Part shown: one piece after another, positions 1 to 6,429 of the stretch | Position numbering within the stretch: position 1 is the stretch's first letter | How the letters are laid out: each line of letters begins with the position of its first letter | From: Micavibrio aeruginosavorus | GTDB lineage: Bacteria; Pseudomonadota; Alphaproteobacteria; Micavibrionales; Micavibrionaceae | Length of the DNA: 10,075 bases | Direction: 5' to 3' | NCBI GenBank assembly: GCA_003241285.1 | Contig: QFOT01000073.1 | Location: 1-10,075 of the forward strand | The notes under the pieces: model-generated | Databases searched by the model: none | The model's input: only the letters and a program-made list of their open reading frames with translations | What the model was told of the DNA's origin: nothing | Program-made: the position numbers and the translations under genes

Positions 1-659
1 TTAATCAAAACTTTCCAACCCTTGATTTTATTGGACTTTGCTACACCGTCGCTAAAACCCTAGTAGCCTCAACTCTATGATATCTTGCCGTAAAATGGTT
101 TTTAAAATTATAAAAAAGCAGCTGCCAGTATGGCACCGAATGTTGCCTAGCAATCAACACCGTCACGGCGGCTGGAGGCAGGTGCAGCCAAGCACAGCGA
201 AAGCGAAAAAGATTGATCCTGACCAGAGATGTGACAGGTGAATAAAGGGCTCAGATGTGAAGCCACCTGACCAGAAAGTCTCCTGGAAACACCAGACAGG
301 TGAATGAATCAGTACTGTTTAAAGGGGAGAGAGTGGATTGTGAGAGAGTGGAAAGCAACACAGTGAGATAGTGCCTGGATAGTGCGCGCGCGCCAGTTCG
401 AGCTAGTCGACTATAGTGAAAGAGGGGAGCAGACGAGGCGAGGTTGGGCGCCAAGTCGCAGATACTCGGCACGGCACTGTGTTGTCACTTCGTCGGTGTC
501 TCGCACTTGCCTTTAATGCTCATTTTGCACTGGCAGACTGCTACTGCTGTCGTCTTGCCCTCAATACCGTCGCACTATCACCACCAGCGACCGGGATGTC
601 AACTCGACACTACTGACAAATATTATTGTTGGTAATTGCCACATTCACCACTTATCACA
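1..659. other. Gene-free region of atypical sequence, possibly foreign or chimeric
   Basis: No reading frame here resembles a known protein; the few frames of 60-75 codons on either strand have odd composition, overlap one another and lack convincing ribosome binding sites. The stretch contains short direct repeats: GACAGGTGAAT at 233-243 and 295-305, GAGAGAGTGGA at 327-337 and 342-352, ACACTACTG at 607-615 and 657-665, plus an alternating GC run near 383-393. This texture differs from the dense coding DNA that follows and looks more like intergenic eukaryotic DNA, but that is an impression and not a match. It ends exactly where the helicase gene loses its reading frame. No transposase, terminal inverted repeat or RNA gene was seen. 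Confidence 0.5.
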
Positions 660-1028
660 CTACTGTGGGCGCATTTTCAATTGCTGGAATTGCTTTGGCA
701 TCGGCTCGCCGCCGATCAAAACGGCCGTTTTGATTTGTGGCGATAACACCAGCATCTGTTTCAATGCCGCCATAACCTGAACCGCAAGTTCGCGTGTCGG
801 TGTCATGACCAGCGCGGTGCCGCGCGGGTTGTTAAGCAAGTGGGCAATCAATGGAACGCCGAACGCGCCTGTCTTGCCTGTTCCTGTCTGGGCGGAACCA
901 AGGATATCCTTGCCTTCCAGAGCTTGCGGAATGGACTGCGCCTGAATTGGGGTCGGCGTGTTGAAATTCATTTTATCAAGTGCGCCAAGAAGAGCCTCAG
1001 GCAAATTTAGTGTCGTGAAATCCTGCAT
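660..1028 (-). pseudogene. DEAD-box RNA helicase, 3'-truncated (N-terminal 122 residues only)
   Basis: This is the N-terminal part of an ATP-dependent DEAD-box RNA helicase of the RhlE/DeaD-like group, which remodels RNA duplexes in ribosome assembly, decay or cold adaptation. Visible in order: the Q motif (Phe22, then PTPIQ at 25-29), motif I AQTGTGKT (46-53, Walker A), motif Ia PTRELA (77-82) and the GG doublet (106-107). The protein stops after KMRPQ (118-122), where family members normally continue into the TPGR motif, the DEAD box, SAT and the whole second RecA domain. About two thirds of a usual protein of 400 or more residues is missing. The stop codon belongs to the unrelated sequence to the left. 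The start is well supported: AAAGGA lies 10 nt upstream of ATG. As present it could bind but not productively hydrolyse ATP; it may be intact in the organism if the junction is an assembly artefact. Confidence 0.85.
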
Positions 1029-1055
1029 TGGGATTTTTTCCTTTTTAAATATACG

Positions 1056-1217
1056 TTATTCGTCTCTTTTGAACTTGAGTTCAAAAGATGACAAAGAGCG
1101 TCCGCGACCATGATCTAAAGCGGCATTATTGCCGGATCTGGTAAACTCTTTTTTCAAACGAACGATGATTTCTTTTTGGGAAAATCGTTTCTGCGTATCA
1201 CGCCAGAAACTTGGTCT
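1056..1217 (-). CDS. Possible small basic protein, 53 open codons, start uncertain
   Basis: An open frame of 53 codons with ordinary codon use for this genome ends in TAA 27 nt before the helicase start. The peptide is rich in Lys/Arg, contains RFSQKEIIVRLKKEF and ends SFELKFKRDE. I do not recognise the family; the basic LKKEF stretch is faintly like small ribosomal or RNA-binding proteins, which is only a resemblance. No ATG or GTG lies in the frame; a TTG at 1155-1157 would give 33 residues. An ATG at 1239-1241 is in the same frame but is followed by TAA at its eighth codon (1218-1220), so the region is a 7-codon upstream ORF plus this frame, a decayed gene, or a non-standard start. The position suggests co-transcription with the helicase. 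It may alternatively be non-coding leader. Confidence 0.35.
   Translation of the reverse strand, partial: RPSFWRDTQKRFSQKEIIVRLKKEFTRSGNNAALDHGRGRSLSSFELKFKRDE
1065..1088. repeat. Near-perfect inverted repeat, 11-bp arms
   Basis: TCTTTTGAACT at 1065-1075 is the exact reverse complement of AGTTCAAAAGA at 1078-1088, separated by TG. It overlaps the last codons of the small open frame and lies about 40 nt upstream of the helicase start on the minus strand. With a 2-nt spacer it makes a better DNA operator than a terminator; no U-run follows on the minus strand. It could also fold as an RNA hairpin in front of the helicase ribosome binding site. Confidence 0.5.
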
Positions 1218-1266
1218 TTAGGGACCGTCGGGGCGACACATTCGGCTGTCTTCGTCCTTAAAGGAC
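1213..1266 (-). ncRNA. Candidate structured RNA leader (cluster of short hairpins)
   Basis: Short perfect stems follow one another: GGTC/GACC (1213-1216 with 1223-1226), GTCG/CGAC (1227-1230 with 1234-1237), GACA/TGTC (1235-1238 with 1247-1250) and GTCCT/AGGAC (1254-1258 with 1262-1266). The second and third share bases, so they would be mutually exclusive, as in a switch. Strand is assigned to minus because the downstream helicase is minus and a possible promoter lies upstream on that strand; stems alone do not decide strand. I could not match it to 6S RNA, tmRNA, RNase P RNA, SRP RNA or a SAM-II riboswitch. Short stems also arise by chance. Confidence 0.25.
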
Positions 1267-1309
1267 TGGCAACCCACCTGATGTAAGAGCTTTAAACTTA
1301 ACTCGAGGG

Positions 1310-1339
1310 CTATAAACCACGTCTATGGGCAAGATGCAA
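1310..1339 (-). promoter_or_regulatory. Possible promoter for the small ORF/helicase unit
   Basis: On the minus strand TTGCAT (1334-1339) is followed after 18 nt by TTATAG (1310-1315). Transcription would begin near 1303, about 40 nt before the hairpin cluster, giving a leader of roughly 275 nt ahead of the helicase. The match to the sigma-70 consensus is only moderate. Confidence 0.25.
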
Positions 1340-1359
1340 GGGAAATCGTAGATTTCTGA

Positions 1360-1388
1360 TTGACGACAAGCAAAGTTTAACCAAATTA
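1360..1388 (+). promoter_or_regulatory. Possible promoter of the FUSC-like gene
   Basis: TTGACG (1360-1365) is followed by a 17-nt spacer and AAATTA (1383-1388). The -35 is good and the -10 poor. Transcription would start at about 1395, the A of the ATG, which would make the mRNA leaderless; this agrees with the absence of a Shine-Dalgarno sequence there. Confidence 0.25.
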
Positions 1389-1394
1389 CATTTT

Positions 1395-1937
1395 ATGTAC
1401 AAAGACCGCCTCAAACTTGCCATCTCCCACAAATCTTTCGTCTATTCCTCGAAGGTATTTATCGCTTCGCTTATCTGCTGGTACAGCCTGACCTTGATGG
1501 GTATTGCCAATCCGATCTGGGCGGTCATTACCGTTTTCGTCGTCAGCGATCCCGATCTCAATACGACGTTCGGCCTTGCCAAGGTGCGCGGCCTAAACAC
1601 GATCGTCGGCTGTACGATTGGCCTCGCCAGCATCTTCTATTTTGGATATTCACCGCTGGTTATGATTATGGCGGCGGCTTTCACGGTGCTGTTCGTTATG
1701 CGTGTTCCGCGCTATCCGGTGAACTGGCGGCTAGCCCCGGTGACGGTCGTCATATTGATGGATGCCGGACGTCTGGCGTCAACGCATGAAGAAGAATTGC
1801 ACTATGTGATGCTGCGCGTTCTTGAAATCGGTGTCGGCTCTTTCGTATCGCTCGGCCTTGCCGGGCTGTATACGAGGCTGGCAAAACCCCATGCCGTTAA
1901 AACGGAGCCGCCCACTCCTCCCGCCAATTCCGAATAA
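1395..1937 (+). CDS. FUSC-like / aromatic acid exporter-type inner-membrane protein
   Basis: A 180-residue integral membrane protein resembling the N-terminal membrane domain of the FUSC/ArAE (fusaric acid resistance, aromatic acid exporter) superfamily. After a short basic N-terminus come hydrophobic segments at roughly residues 20-37, 42-52, 70-85, 88-103, 113-122 and 143-160. The family-like stretch NPIWAVITVFVVSDPD (about 39-54) and the following AKVRGLNTIVGCTIGL (about 62-77) show the typical pattern of an ARxxGT-like motif before a glycine-rich helix. The Pro-rich tail is soluble. The protein is much shorter than full FUSC pumps, which have a second membrane half and a cytoplasmic domain, so it may act as an oligomer. 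No clear ribosome binding site precedes the ATG. It is followed after 42 nt by the hydrolase gene on the same strand. The substrate cannot be inferred. Confidence 0.75.
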   Translation: MYKDRLKLAISHKSFVYSSKVFIASLICWYSLTLMGIANPIWAVITVFVVSDPDLNTTFGLAKVRGLNTIVGCTIGLASIFYFGYSPLVMIMAAAFTVLFVMRVPRYPVNWRLAPVTVVILMDAGRLASTHEEELHYVMLRVLEIGVGSFVSLGLAGLYTRLAKPHAVKTEPPTPPANSE

Positions 1938-1979
1938 GTTTCTTGCAAGGCTGAACCGAGATTATCTATAACTCGACCC

Positions 1980-3050
1980 GTGATTAGAAACTGCGTAAAA
2001 CTTAGTGCCCTTTTTGGCTTGGCGGCATCGACTCAGGCCCGAGCCGAAGATGCCTATTTCCGCGTCGTGGATGTCGGCAATGCGCTCTGCGTCGTCGCGA
2101 AAGCGCCCGGCAATAACTATATGCTTTTTGATGCCGGCAACCACAACACCCGCCAATGCCAGAAAGCCGTTCGCGAAATTGTTAAAGACAAGAAAATCGA
2201 TCTCGTTGTTTTAGGCCATTCCGATGCCGACCATGTCGGGGAGTTTGCAGATATATTCCGTTCACGAAGCGGCATGGATATCGGCCAGCTTATTTATACA
2301 GGCCGCCCGGGTACGGCTAAAAAAGCATGGCCTGAAGTTGCCGCGACGATCAAAAGAATAGAGATGGAGGGAAAGCGGCAAGGCAGGCGCATCGTGCGGA
2401 ATCTGCGCGATGAGCCTTTGCCAAATACGCTAGGCCGCAAGCCCCTTACCGTTAAGCTCGGCGATGCCGCCGTCACTTTTGTCGCAGGCTGGAATAACTG
2501 GCGCAACGGCAATGAGGCGGGCGCAGCTTTAAGCCAAAGCGAGAAAAACAATGTCGTTAGCATCGTCGCCAAATTCACCTATGCCGGACGCTCCGTTTTA
2601 TTGACAGGAGATACTGTCGGGCGCGTCGCTGGAGATAAACCCGATGCCTGCCGCTACGCCGAAAAATGGATGGTTGAGAAAAGCCGCGTTGCGCTCAAAA
2701 GCGATGTCTTAATCGGCCAGCATCATGGCGGCGATAATTCATCATCCACCTGTTTTATCAAAGCCGCCGCCCCTGATTACGTGGTGTTTCCGGCGGGGCA
2801 TGTGAAGGATTACGATCACCCACGGCAAAGCGCGGCGGAACGGTTCTTAAGGCAGGGCATTCCCGCAAGCCGCATTTTCAGGACGGATCGCGGCGACGAC
2901 CAAGGCGCAAAAGAATGGAATTATGGCCGGACCAGAAACTGTAAGGACAAGACGGGCGATGACGATATCGAGATCTTTATCCCGAGCAATCCGGCCAAAC
3001 CCGTGCGCGTTCAATACAGAACCGTCAACGGCGTTTGCGCTCTACGATAA
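1980..3050 (+). CDS. Secreted stand-alone metallo-beta-lactamase-fold hydrolase, ComEC C-terminal type
   Basis: A 356-residue protein beginning at a GTG. Residues 1-22 form a signal peptide (basic start, hydrophobic LSALFGLAAS, ARA|ED cleavage), so it probably acts in the periplasm or outside the cell. The mature part is a metallo-beta-lactamase fold like the C-terminal domain of the DNA-uptake protein ComEC: VVDVGNALCVV (29-39), FDAGN (50-54), the metal motif HSDADH (80-85, H-x-D-x-D-H as in ComEC), NNVVSIV (190-196), LLTGD (207-211, metal Asp211), QHHGGDNSS (247-255) and YDHP (278-281, likely metal His280). All expected ligands appear present. There is no ComEC channel domain, so uptake is not implied; the substrate could be a nucleic acid or another phosphoester. 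The ribosome binding site is weak. Its end overlaps the convergent MAPEG gene by 9 nt. Confidence 0.85.
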   Translation: MIRNCVKLSALFGLAASTQARAEDAYFRVVDVGNALCVVAKAPGNNYMLFDAGNHNTRQCQKAVREIVKDKKIDLVVLGHSDADHVGEFADIFRSRSGMDIGQLIYTGRPGTAKKAWPEVAATIKRIEMEGKRQGRRIVRNLRDEPLPNTLGRKPLTVKLGDAAVTFVAGWNNWRNGNEAGAALSQSEKNNVVSIVAKFTYAGRSVLLTGDTVGRVAGDKPDACRYAEKWMVEKSRVALKSDVLIGQHHGGDNSSSTCFIKAAAPDYVVFPAGHVKDYDHPRQSAAERFLRQGIPASRIFRTDRGDDQGAKEWNYGRTRNCKDKTGDDDIEIFIPSNPAKPVRVQYRTVNGVCALR

Positions 3051-3440
3051 ATGCAATACTTCAAAGATGATCAGGCAAAGCCCGACCATCGAGAGAACCC
3101 AGACCAGCGAGCGGATATAAGGGATACCAAACCCGTAAAGCGGGACGTAGGCAATCCGTGCGGCGAGATACAGCCAAGCACCCCAATACGTCGTTTGCGT
3201 GTGAATGTCCGCAACATGCGCAATCAACACGGCGGCGATAAAAAGCGGAAGGGTTTCAAAAAGGTTTTTCTGGGCGCGTTGCAACCTTGCCGTCACAACA
3301 CCAACCGGAGGTCCCTCGCCGTCGCGGGGACTGGCGTTATAGGCAATCCCGGTTTCCTTGTTGCGGAAATGCGAGGGCAGTAAAATCTGGAATATCGCCA
3401 GAACCAGTGTCCAGCCGAGTATGGTAAGTTCTGTGGTCAT
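3042..3440 (-). CDS. MAPEG family membrane protein
   Basis: A 132-residue protein of the MAPEG family (membrane-associated proteins in eicosanoid and glutathione metabolism). Four hydrophobic segments are visible: about 5-22, 63-78, 85-102 and 108-128. The family signature RAQKN..E..P lies at residues 55-65, and the preceding RDGEGPPVGVVTARLQ loop is typical of bacterial members. Some relatives are glutathione transferases or peroxidases, but most bacterial ones have no demonstrated reaction, so none is assigned. The start is firm: a perfect AGGAGG (plus-strand 3445-3450) lies 4 nt before ATG. The gene overlaps the end of the convergent hydrolase gene and diverges from the FAD monooxygenase across 84 nt. 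Confidence 0.88.
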   Translation of the reverse strand: MTTELTILGWTLVLAIFQILLPSHFRNKETGIAYNASPRDGEGPPVGVVTARLQRAQKNLFETLPLFIAAVLIAHVADIHTQTTYWGAWLYLAARIAYVPLYGFGIPYIRSLVWVLSMVGLCLIIFEVLHLS

Positions 3441-3461
3441 GTCGCCTCCTGTAAATTATCC

Positions 3462-3472
3462 GATCATTGATC
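3462..3472. promoter_or_regulatory. GATCA-T-TGATC dyad, possible operator
   Basis: A perfect 11-nt palindrome with 5-bp arms in the 84-nt space between the divergent MAPEG and monooxygenase genes. It ends 2 nt before the proposed -35 box of the monooxygenase, a place where a regulator could act on either gene. An 11-nt palindrome can occur by chance. Confidence 0.3.
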
Positions 3473-3474
3473 AT

Positions 3475-3503
3475 TTCACAAAACCACGTCAATGCTGTAA
3501 ATA
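3475..3503 (+). promoter_or_regulatory. Probable sigma-70-type promoter of the FAD monooxygenase
   Basis: TTCACA (3475-3480), a 17-nt spacer and TAAATA (3498-3503). The same -35 hexamer and spacing recur before the tRNA-Leu gene in this window. Transcription would begin near 3510, close to the AGAGGGG ribosome binding site, which leaves a short leader; a start slightly further upstream is possible. Confidence 0.4.
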
Positions 3504-3524
3504 AGTCCAGAGGGGATATATTCA

Positions 3525-4772
3525 ATGATTCCGTTGAAAATAGCCGTTATCGGCAGCGGTACAGCGGGGCTTGCCGCCTCAGCTTTCCTGATGAAGGACG
3601 GTCATGACGTTACGCTTATTGAGCGCTTCTCCGACCCCAGACCGCTCGGTGCAGGATTAATGCTGCAACCAACAGGCCTCGCCTGCCTGGCTTGCCTCGA
3701 TCTCGATCAGAAAGCCATAGCCTACGGAACTAAAATCCTCTCTCTTTTTGGACGTTCCGCAAATGGCTGCACAGTATTTGACATCGACTACAGGAATTTA
3801 AGGCCACATTTTTTTGGACTTGGCATTCATCGCGGCGCCTTATTTTCCATCCTTCATGAAGAAGTACTGAGATTAAAAATCCGAATTATCACGAATTGTG
3901 AAATTACGGATACACGCATTGAAGGGGACAAACGTGTTTTGATCAATGCAAGAGGAAAAGATTGCGGCGCATATGATCTTGTCGTAGATGCCAGCGGAAC
4001 CCGGTCGGCCTTGCGCTCCAAAAGCCCTTATATCAAACTAAACAAGCCCTACCCTTACGGCGCAATCTGGGGTGTTTGCGAGGATGCCAATCAGGCTTTT
4101 GGCGGAAACTCGCTTCAACAAAGATATGATGGCGCAGGAATCATGATGGGCGCGCTGGCCATTGGAAAACGGCCTTCGGATCAAAAAGAAACCCTAGCCT
4201 TTTTCTGGAGCTTGCCGACACATTTGCATCAAGCATGGAAAGATGACGGCATGGACAAATGGAAATCACAGGTTAATAATTATTGGCCGGAACTTGCACC
4301 ATTTATTGATCAATTTAAAACGCCTGACGATCTTACTTTTGCCCAGTATAGTGATGTAATCATGAAACGCTGGGATGACGAACGTATAGTCTTCATAGGA
4401 GATGCCGCCCACAGCACCAGCCCGCAACTCGGACAAGGCGCTAATCTAGGCATGATGGATGCATTGATATTATCGCTAAGCTTGAAACAAACTGACAATC
4501 TTCAGCTTGCTTTAAGTCAATACTCAAAACGGAGAAAGAGCCACACTCATTTTTATCAGTATGCCAGCCGGTGGCTAACGCCGTTTTTCCAATCTGATAG
4601 CAAATTTGCTGCTTTTGTCAGAGACAGAAGCTTCGGCCTTCTATGCAAGACGCCGTATGTGAAAACGGAAATGATGAAGACTTTGGCTGGAATAAAGACA
4701 GGATTATTTACGCATATGAATCCGGGTACTCTTCACAGGTCTTACGATTTACGAAGCAACCAGCCTTTATAA
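3525..4772 (+). CDS. FAD-dependent monooxygenase (group A flavoprotein, PHBH fold)
   Basis: A 415-residue FAD- and NAD(P)H-dependent hydroxylase-type protein. The N-terminal Rossmann motif is GSGTAG (10-15), with Glu33 (LIER) closing the beta-alpha-beta unit to bind the FAD ribose. A DG-type motif reads YDLVVDASGTRSALR (150-164), with Ala-Ser-Gly replacing the usual Ala-Asp-Gly. The GD motif reads FIGDAAHSTSPQLGQGANLG (residues 290-309), including the His-x-x-x-Pro and GQGAN features that hold the FAD phosphates and ribityl chain. Length fits the family. There is no signal peptide, so it is cytosolic. AGAGGGG lies about 9 nt upstream of ATG. The substrate is unknown; relatives hydroxylate aromatics, quinones or polyketides. 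Its last 31 nt overlap the convergent saccharopine dehydrogenase-like gene. By eye the sequence is somewhat more AT-rich than map or purB. Confidence 0.9.
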   Translation: MIPLKIAVIGSGTAGLAASAFLMKDGHDVTLIERFSDPRPLGAGLMLQPTGLACLACLDLDQKAIAYGTKILSLFGRSANGCTVFDIDYRNLRPHFFGLGIHRGALFSILHEEVLRLKIRIITNCEITDTRIEGDKRVLINARGKDCGAYDLVVDASGTRSALRSKSPYIKLNKPYPYGAIWGVCEDANQAFGGNSLQQRYDGAGIMMGALAIGKRPSDQKETLAFFWSLPTHLHQAWKDDGMDKWKSQVNNYWPELAPFIDQFKTPDDLTFAQYSDVIMKRWDDERIVFIGDAAHSTSPQLGQGANLGMMDALILSLSLKQTDNLQLALSQYSKRRKSHTHFYQYASRWLTPFFQSDSKFAAFVRDRSFGLLCKTPYVKTEMMKTLAGIKTGLFTHMNPGTLHRSYDLRSNQPL

Positions 4773-6418
4773 TGGACGATCAATCCTGTCCAAGGATGAG
4801 ATATCTTAACATTGAAATGAAATTTATCATCTTCGATATATTCGAACGAATCTGATCTTGGCGCTAACCAAAGCGGCAGTGGAATGCCAAGACAATTCCA
4901 TCGGCGTGTAATAAGATGAAGCCTGTTTTCAATGATAACCAAGGCCAGCGCAAAATTAAAAATGCCAAAGCGCTCGATAATTAATCGTTCGGAATGCCCC
5001 CGGCCTTTGAATTGATAACTGGTGAAGGATTTCCCCGCAAAACTACGCGTCCATTTTTCCATCCCATGAATCTGCGAAAAATCTACGCGGACTTTTACCT
5101 TTTGGCCCGCATGGGGAAATCTAAAAACGCCCGTGATAATTCTAGAAAGAAAACTATATCCTCGTAAAATATCGGCCTGCCCCTCGTAACTTTTTGCAGC
5201 ACTCAAATCGTGCAGTTCCTGAATTGGTTGCGGCAATTCATCATAAGATTTGCCAAGTATCGCTTTATACAATGGCGACTGTTTGGCATGAAGCTCTTCG
5301 CGAAAGCCTGTGTAAATAGTTCGCCCGGCAAATAATTCATCATAATCGGAAAGGTTTATGTCGTTGACAGCAGACCTTGCCCCTGCTTCCGGTATATTGC
5401 CTTTGAGTATCATTCTTATAATAGCTTCAACAGCCATAGATGGTATCAAAGGACCATCGCGCCCTTCTGCCAGAAGATGCCATGATTTTTTATAAATCTG
5501 ACCCTTATTATTCTTTCTTGTAACTTCAACAAACATTCCACCGCGATGCTCACCCCATCGAATATGGCTTGTTACCAGTTCCATAAGAGGAACCATAAAA
5601 AGTAGATTTTTCAATACGCTCTTTCGTACCAGCCACGCAAAACCTATCAGTGCGATATGAAATATTTCCGGCACCGGTCCTGCACCGACCCATATTTTCT
5701 TGGCATCCGGCCTTACCGTAGAAAGGACTCTCAAATCTGGAACATCAACCAATGAGAATAATTTATTATAAAGCGGCAATCGTCCCGGTGGTGAGATCGT
5801 ATAGCGCATGGTTTCCGTTATAGGATACCCATGATCCATACGGCCCGCCTGATGAATTTTGATTTTCTGTCCCGCATAACCCGCAATAGCGCGAAGGACA
5901 TTACCGCCCACACCCGCATAAGGCGATGGCGCGATACCGACATGAATAGAATAGATATCCGGCATGCCCTTGGCTAGTTCGCGAACAACTGCCGCCGATA
6001 AAACAGGGAAACTGGAAACGCCGGATAAAATAAATACATCCGCTGCTTTTGCGTGATTGTCGAATTTATGAATTCCATCCACGAAAGCCGATCCGTCTGC
6101 CAGATCCATGTAGTGAATTTTGTTCCTGATACAGGCCGCAACAAGAAGATAGGGTTTTTCTCCGTAAGCTTGGAAGGGCCCACTGGCGTCAACTATTATC
6201 TGTGGCTGATTTTTTTTGATCTGATCGTCAAGATCGCCTGTACGATCAAATTCAGCGGGAATCAGAGTTGCTTTGGCTGTTTTTCGGGAAGAGCAAAAAT
6301 CACGGGCTTTTTCTAAAGATCTTCCGGCTACGAAAAGAGTTAATGAAGATTCATTTTCGAGCAGCTCGACCAGCCGGCCGCCGAATGTTCCATAACCGCC
6401 GATGATAAGGATTTTCAA
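4742..6418 (-). CDS. Saccharopine dehydrogenase-like oxidoreductase with C-terminal DUF4166
   Basis: A two-domain protein of 558 residues from the start chosen here. The N-terminal half is an NAD(P)-binding Rossmann domain of the saccharopine dehydrogenase superfamily: MKILIIGGYGTFGG (1-14), VAGRS in strand 2, and IIVDASGPFQAYG and HYMDLADGSAF typical of this family. The C-terminal part (about 380-550) matches DUF4166, with LPQPIQELHD, a GME.W.R.F pattern, ERFGIFNF and the final HYKGWLL. Saccharopine dehydrogenase activity itself is unlikely because these hybrids are not lysine-pathway enzymes; the reaction is unknown. TTG at 6416-6418 was preferred over TTG at 6431-6433 (five residues longer) because it gives the usual N-terminus and the upstream TTG lies in a hairpin. 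Neither has a strong ribosome binding site. The gene follows tRNA-Leu so closely that co-transcription is likely, and its end overlaps the monooxygenase by 31 nt. Confidence 0.85.
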   Translation of the reverse strand: MKILIIGGYGTFGGRLVELLENESSLTLFVAGRSLEKARDFCSSRKTAKATLIPAEFDRTGDLDDQIKKNQPQIIVDASGPFQAYGEKPYLLVAACIRNKIHYMDLADGSAFVDGIHKFDNHAKAADVFILSGVSSFPVLSAAVVRELAKGMPDIYSIHVGIAPSPYAGVGGNVLRAIAGYAGQKIKIHQAGRMDHGYPITETMRYTISPPGRLPLYNKLFSLVDVPDLRVLSTVRPDAKKIWVGAGPVPEIFHIALIGFAWLVRKSVLKNLLFMVPLMELVTSHIRWGEHRGGMFVEVTRKNNKGQIYKKSWHLLAEGRDGPLIPSMAVEAIIRMILKGNIPEAGARSAVNDINLSDYDELFAGRTIYTGFREELHAKQSPLYKAILGKSYDELPQPIQELHDLSAAKSYEGQADILRGYSFLSRIITGVFRFPHAGQKVKVRVDFSQIHGMEKWTRSFAGKSFTSYQFKGRGHSERLIIERFGIFNFALALVIIENRLHLITRRWNCLGIPLPLWLAPRSDSFEYIEDDKFHFNVKISHPWTGLIVHYKGWLLRKS

Positions 6419-6429
6419 GAACCAACCCG

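Noticed and set aside
251..635. Reading frames of 60-75 codons on both strands in the left region
   Set aside because: They overlap each other, have no ribosome binding sites and no recognisable protein features, and lie in repeat-bearing atypical DNA.
1130..1320. 6S RNA on the plus strand (CGACACATTC resembles the E. coli 6S 3' side)
   Set aside because: In E. coli 6S the CACATTC pairs with an upstream GAATGTG, and no such partner exists here on the plus strand; no closing stem or central bubble could be built. The usual zapA/fthC neighbours are absent.
1029..1394. tmRNA, RNase P RNA or SRP RNA in the non-coding gap
   Set aside because: No tag-coding sequence, no GAGGAAAGTCC-type motif and no SRP GGAAG/AGCAG loop were found on either strand.
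3051..3383. 110-codon plus-strand frame starting with ATG right after the hydrolase TAA
   Set aside because: It is antisense to the well-supported MAPEG gene, and its peptide has no recognisable features.
3455..3476. MAPEG promoter with -10 GATAAT on the minus strand (3455-3460)
   Set aside because: The implied transcription start (about 3448) would fall inside the AGGAGG ribosome binding site, and the -35 is poor.
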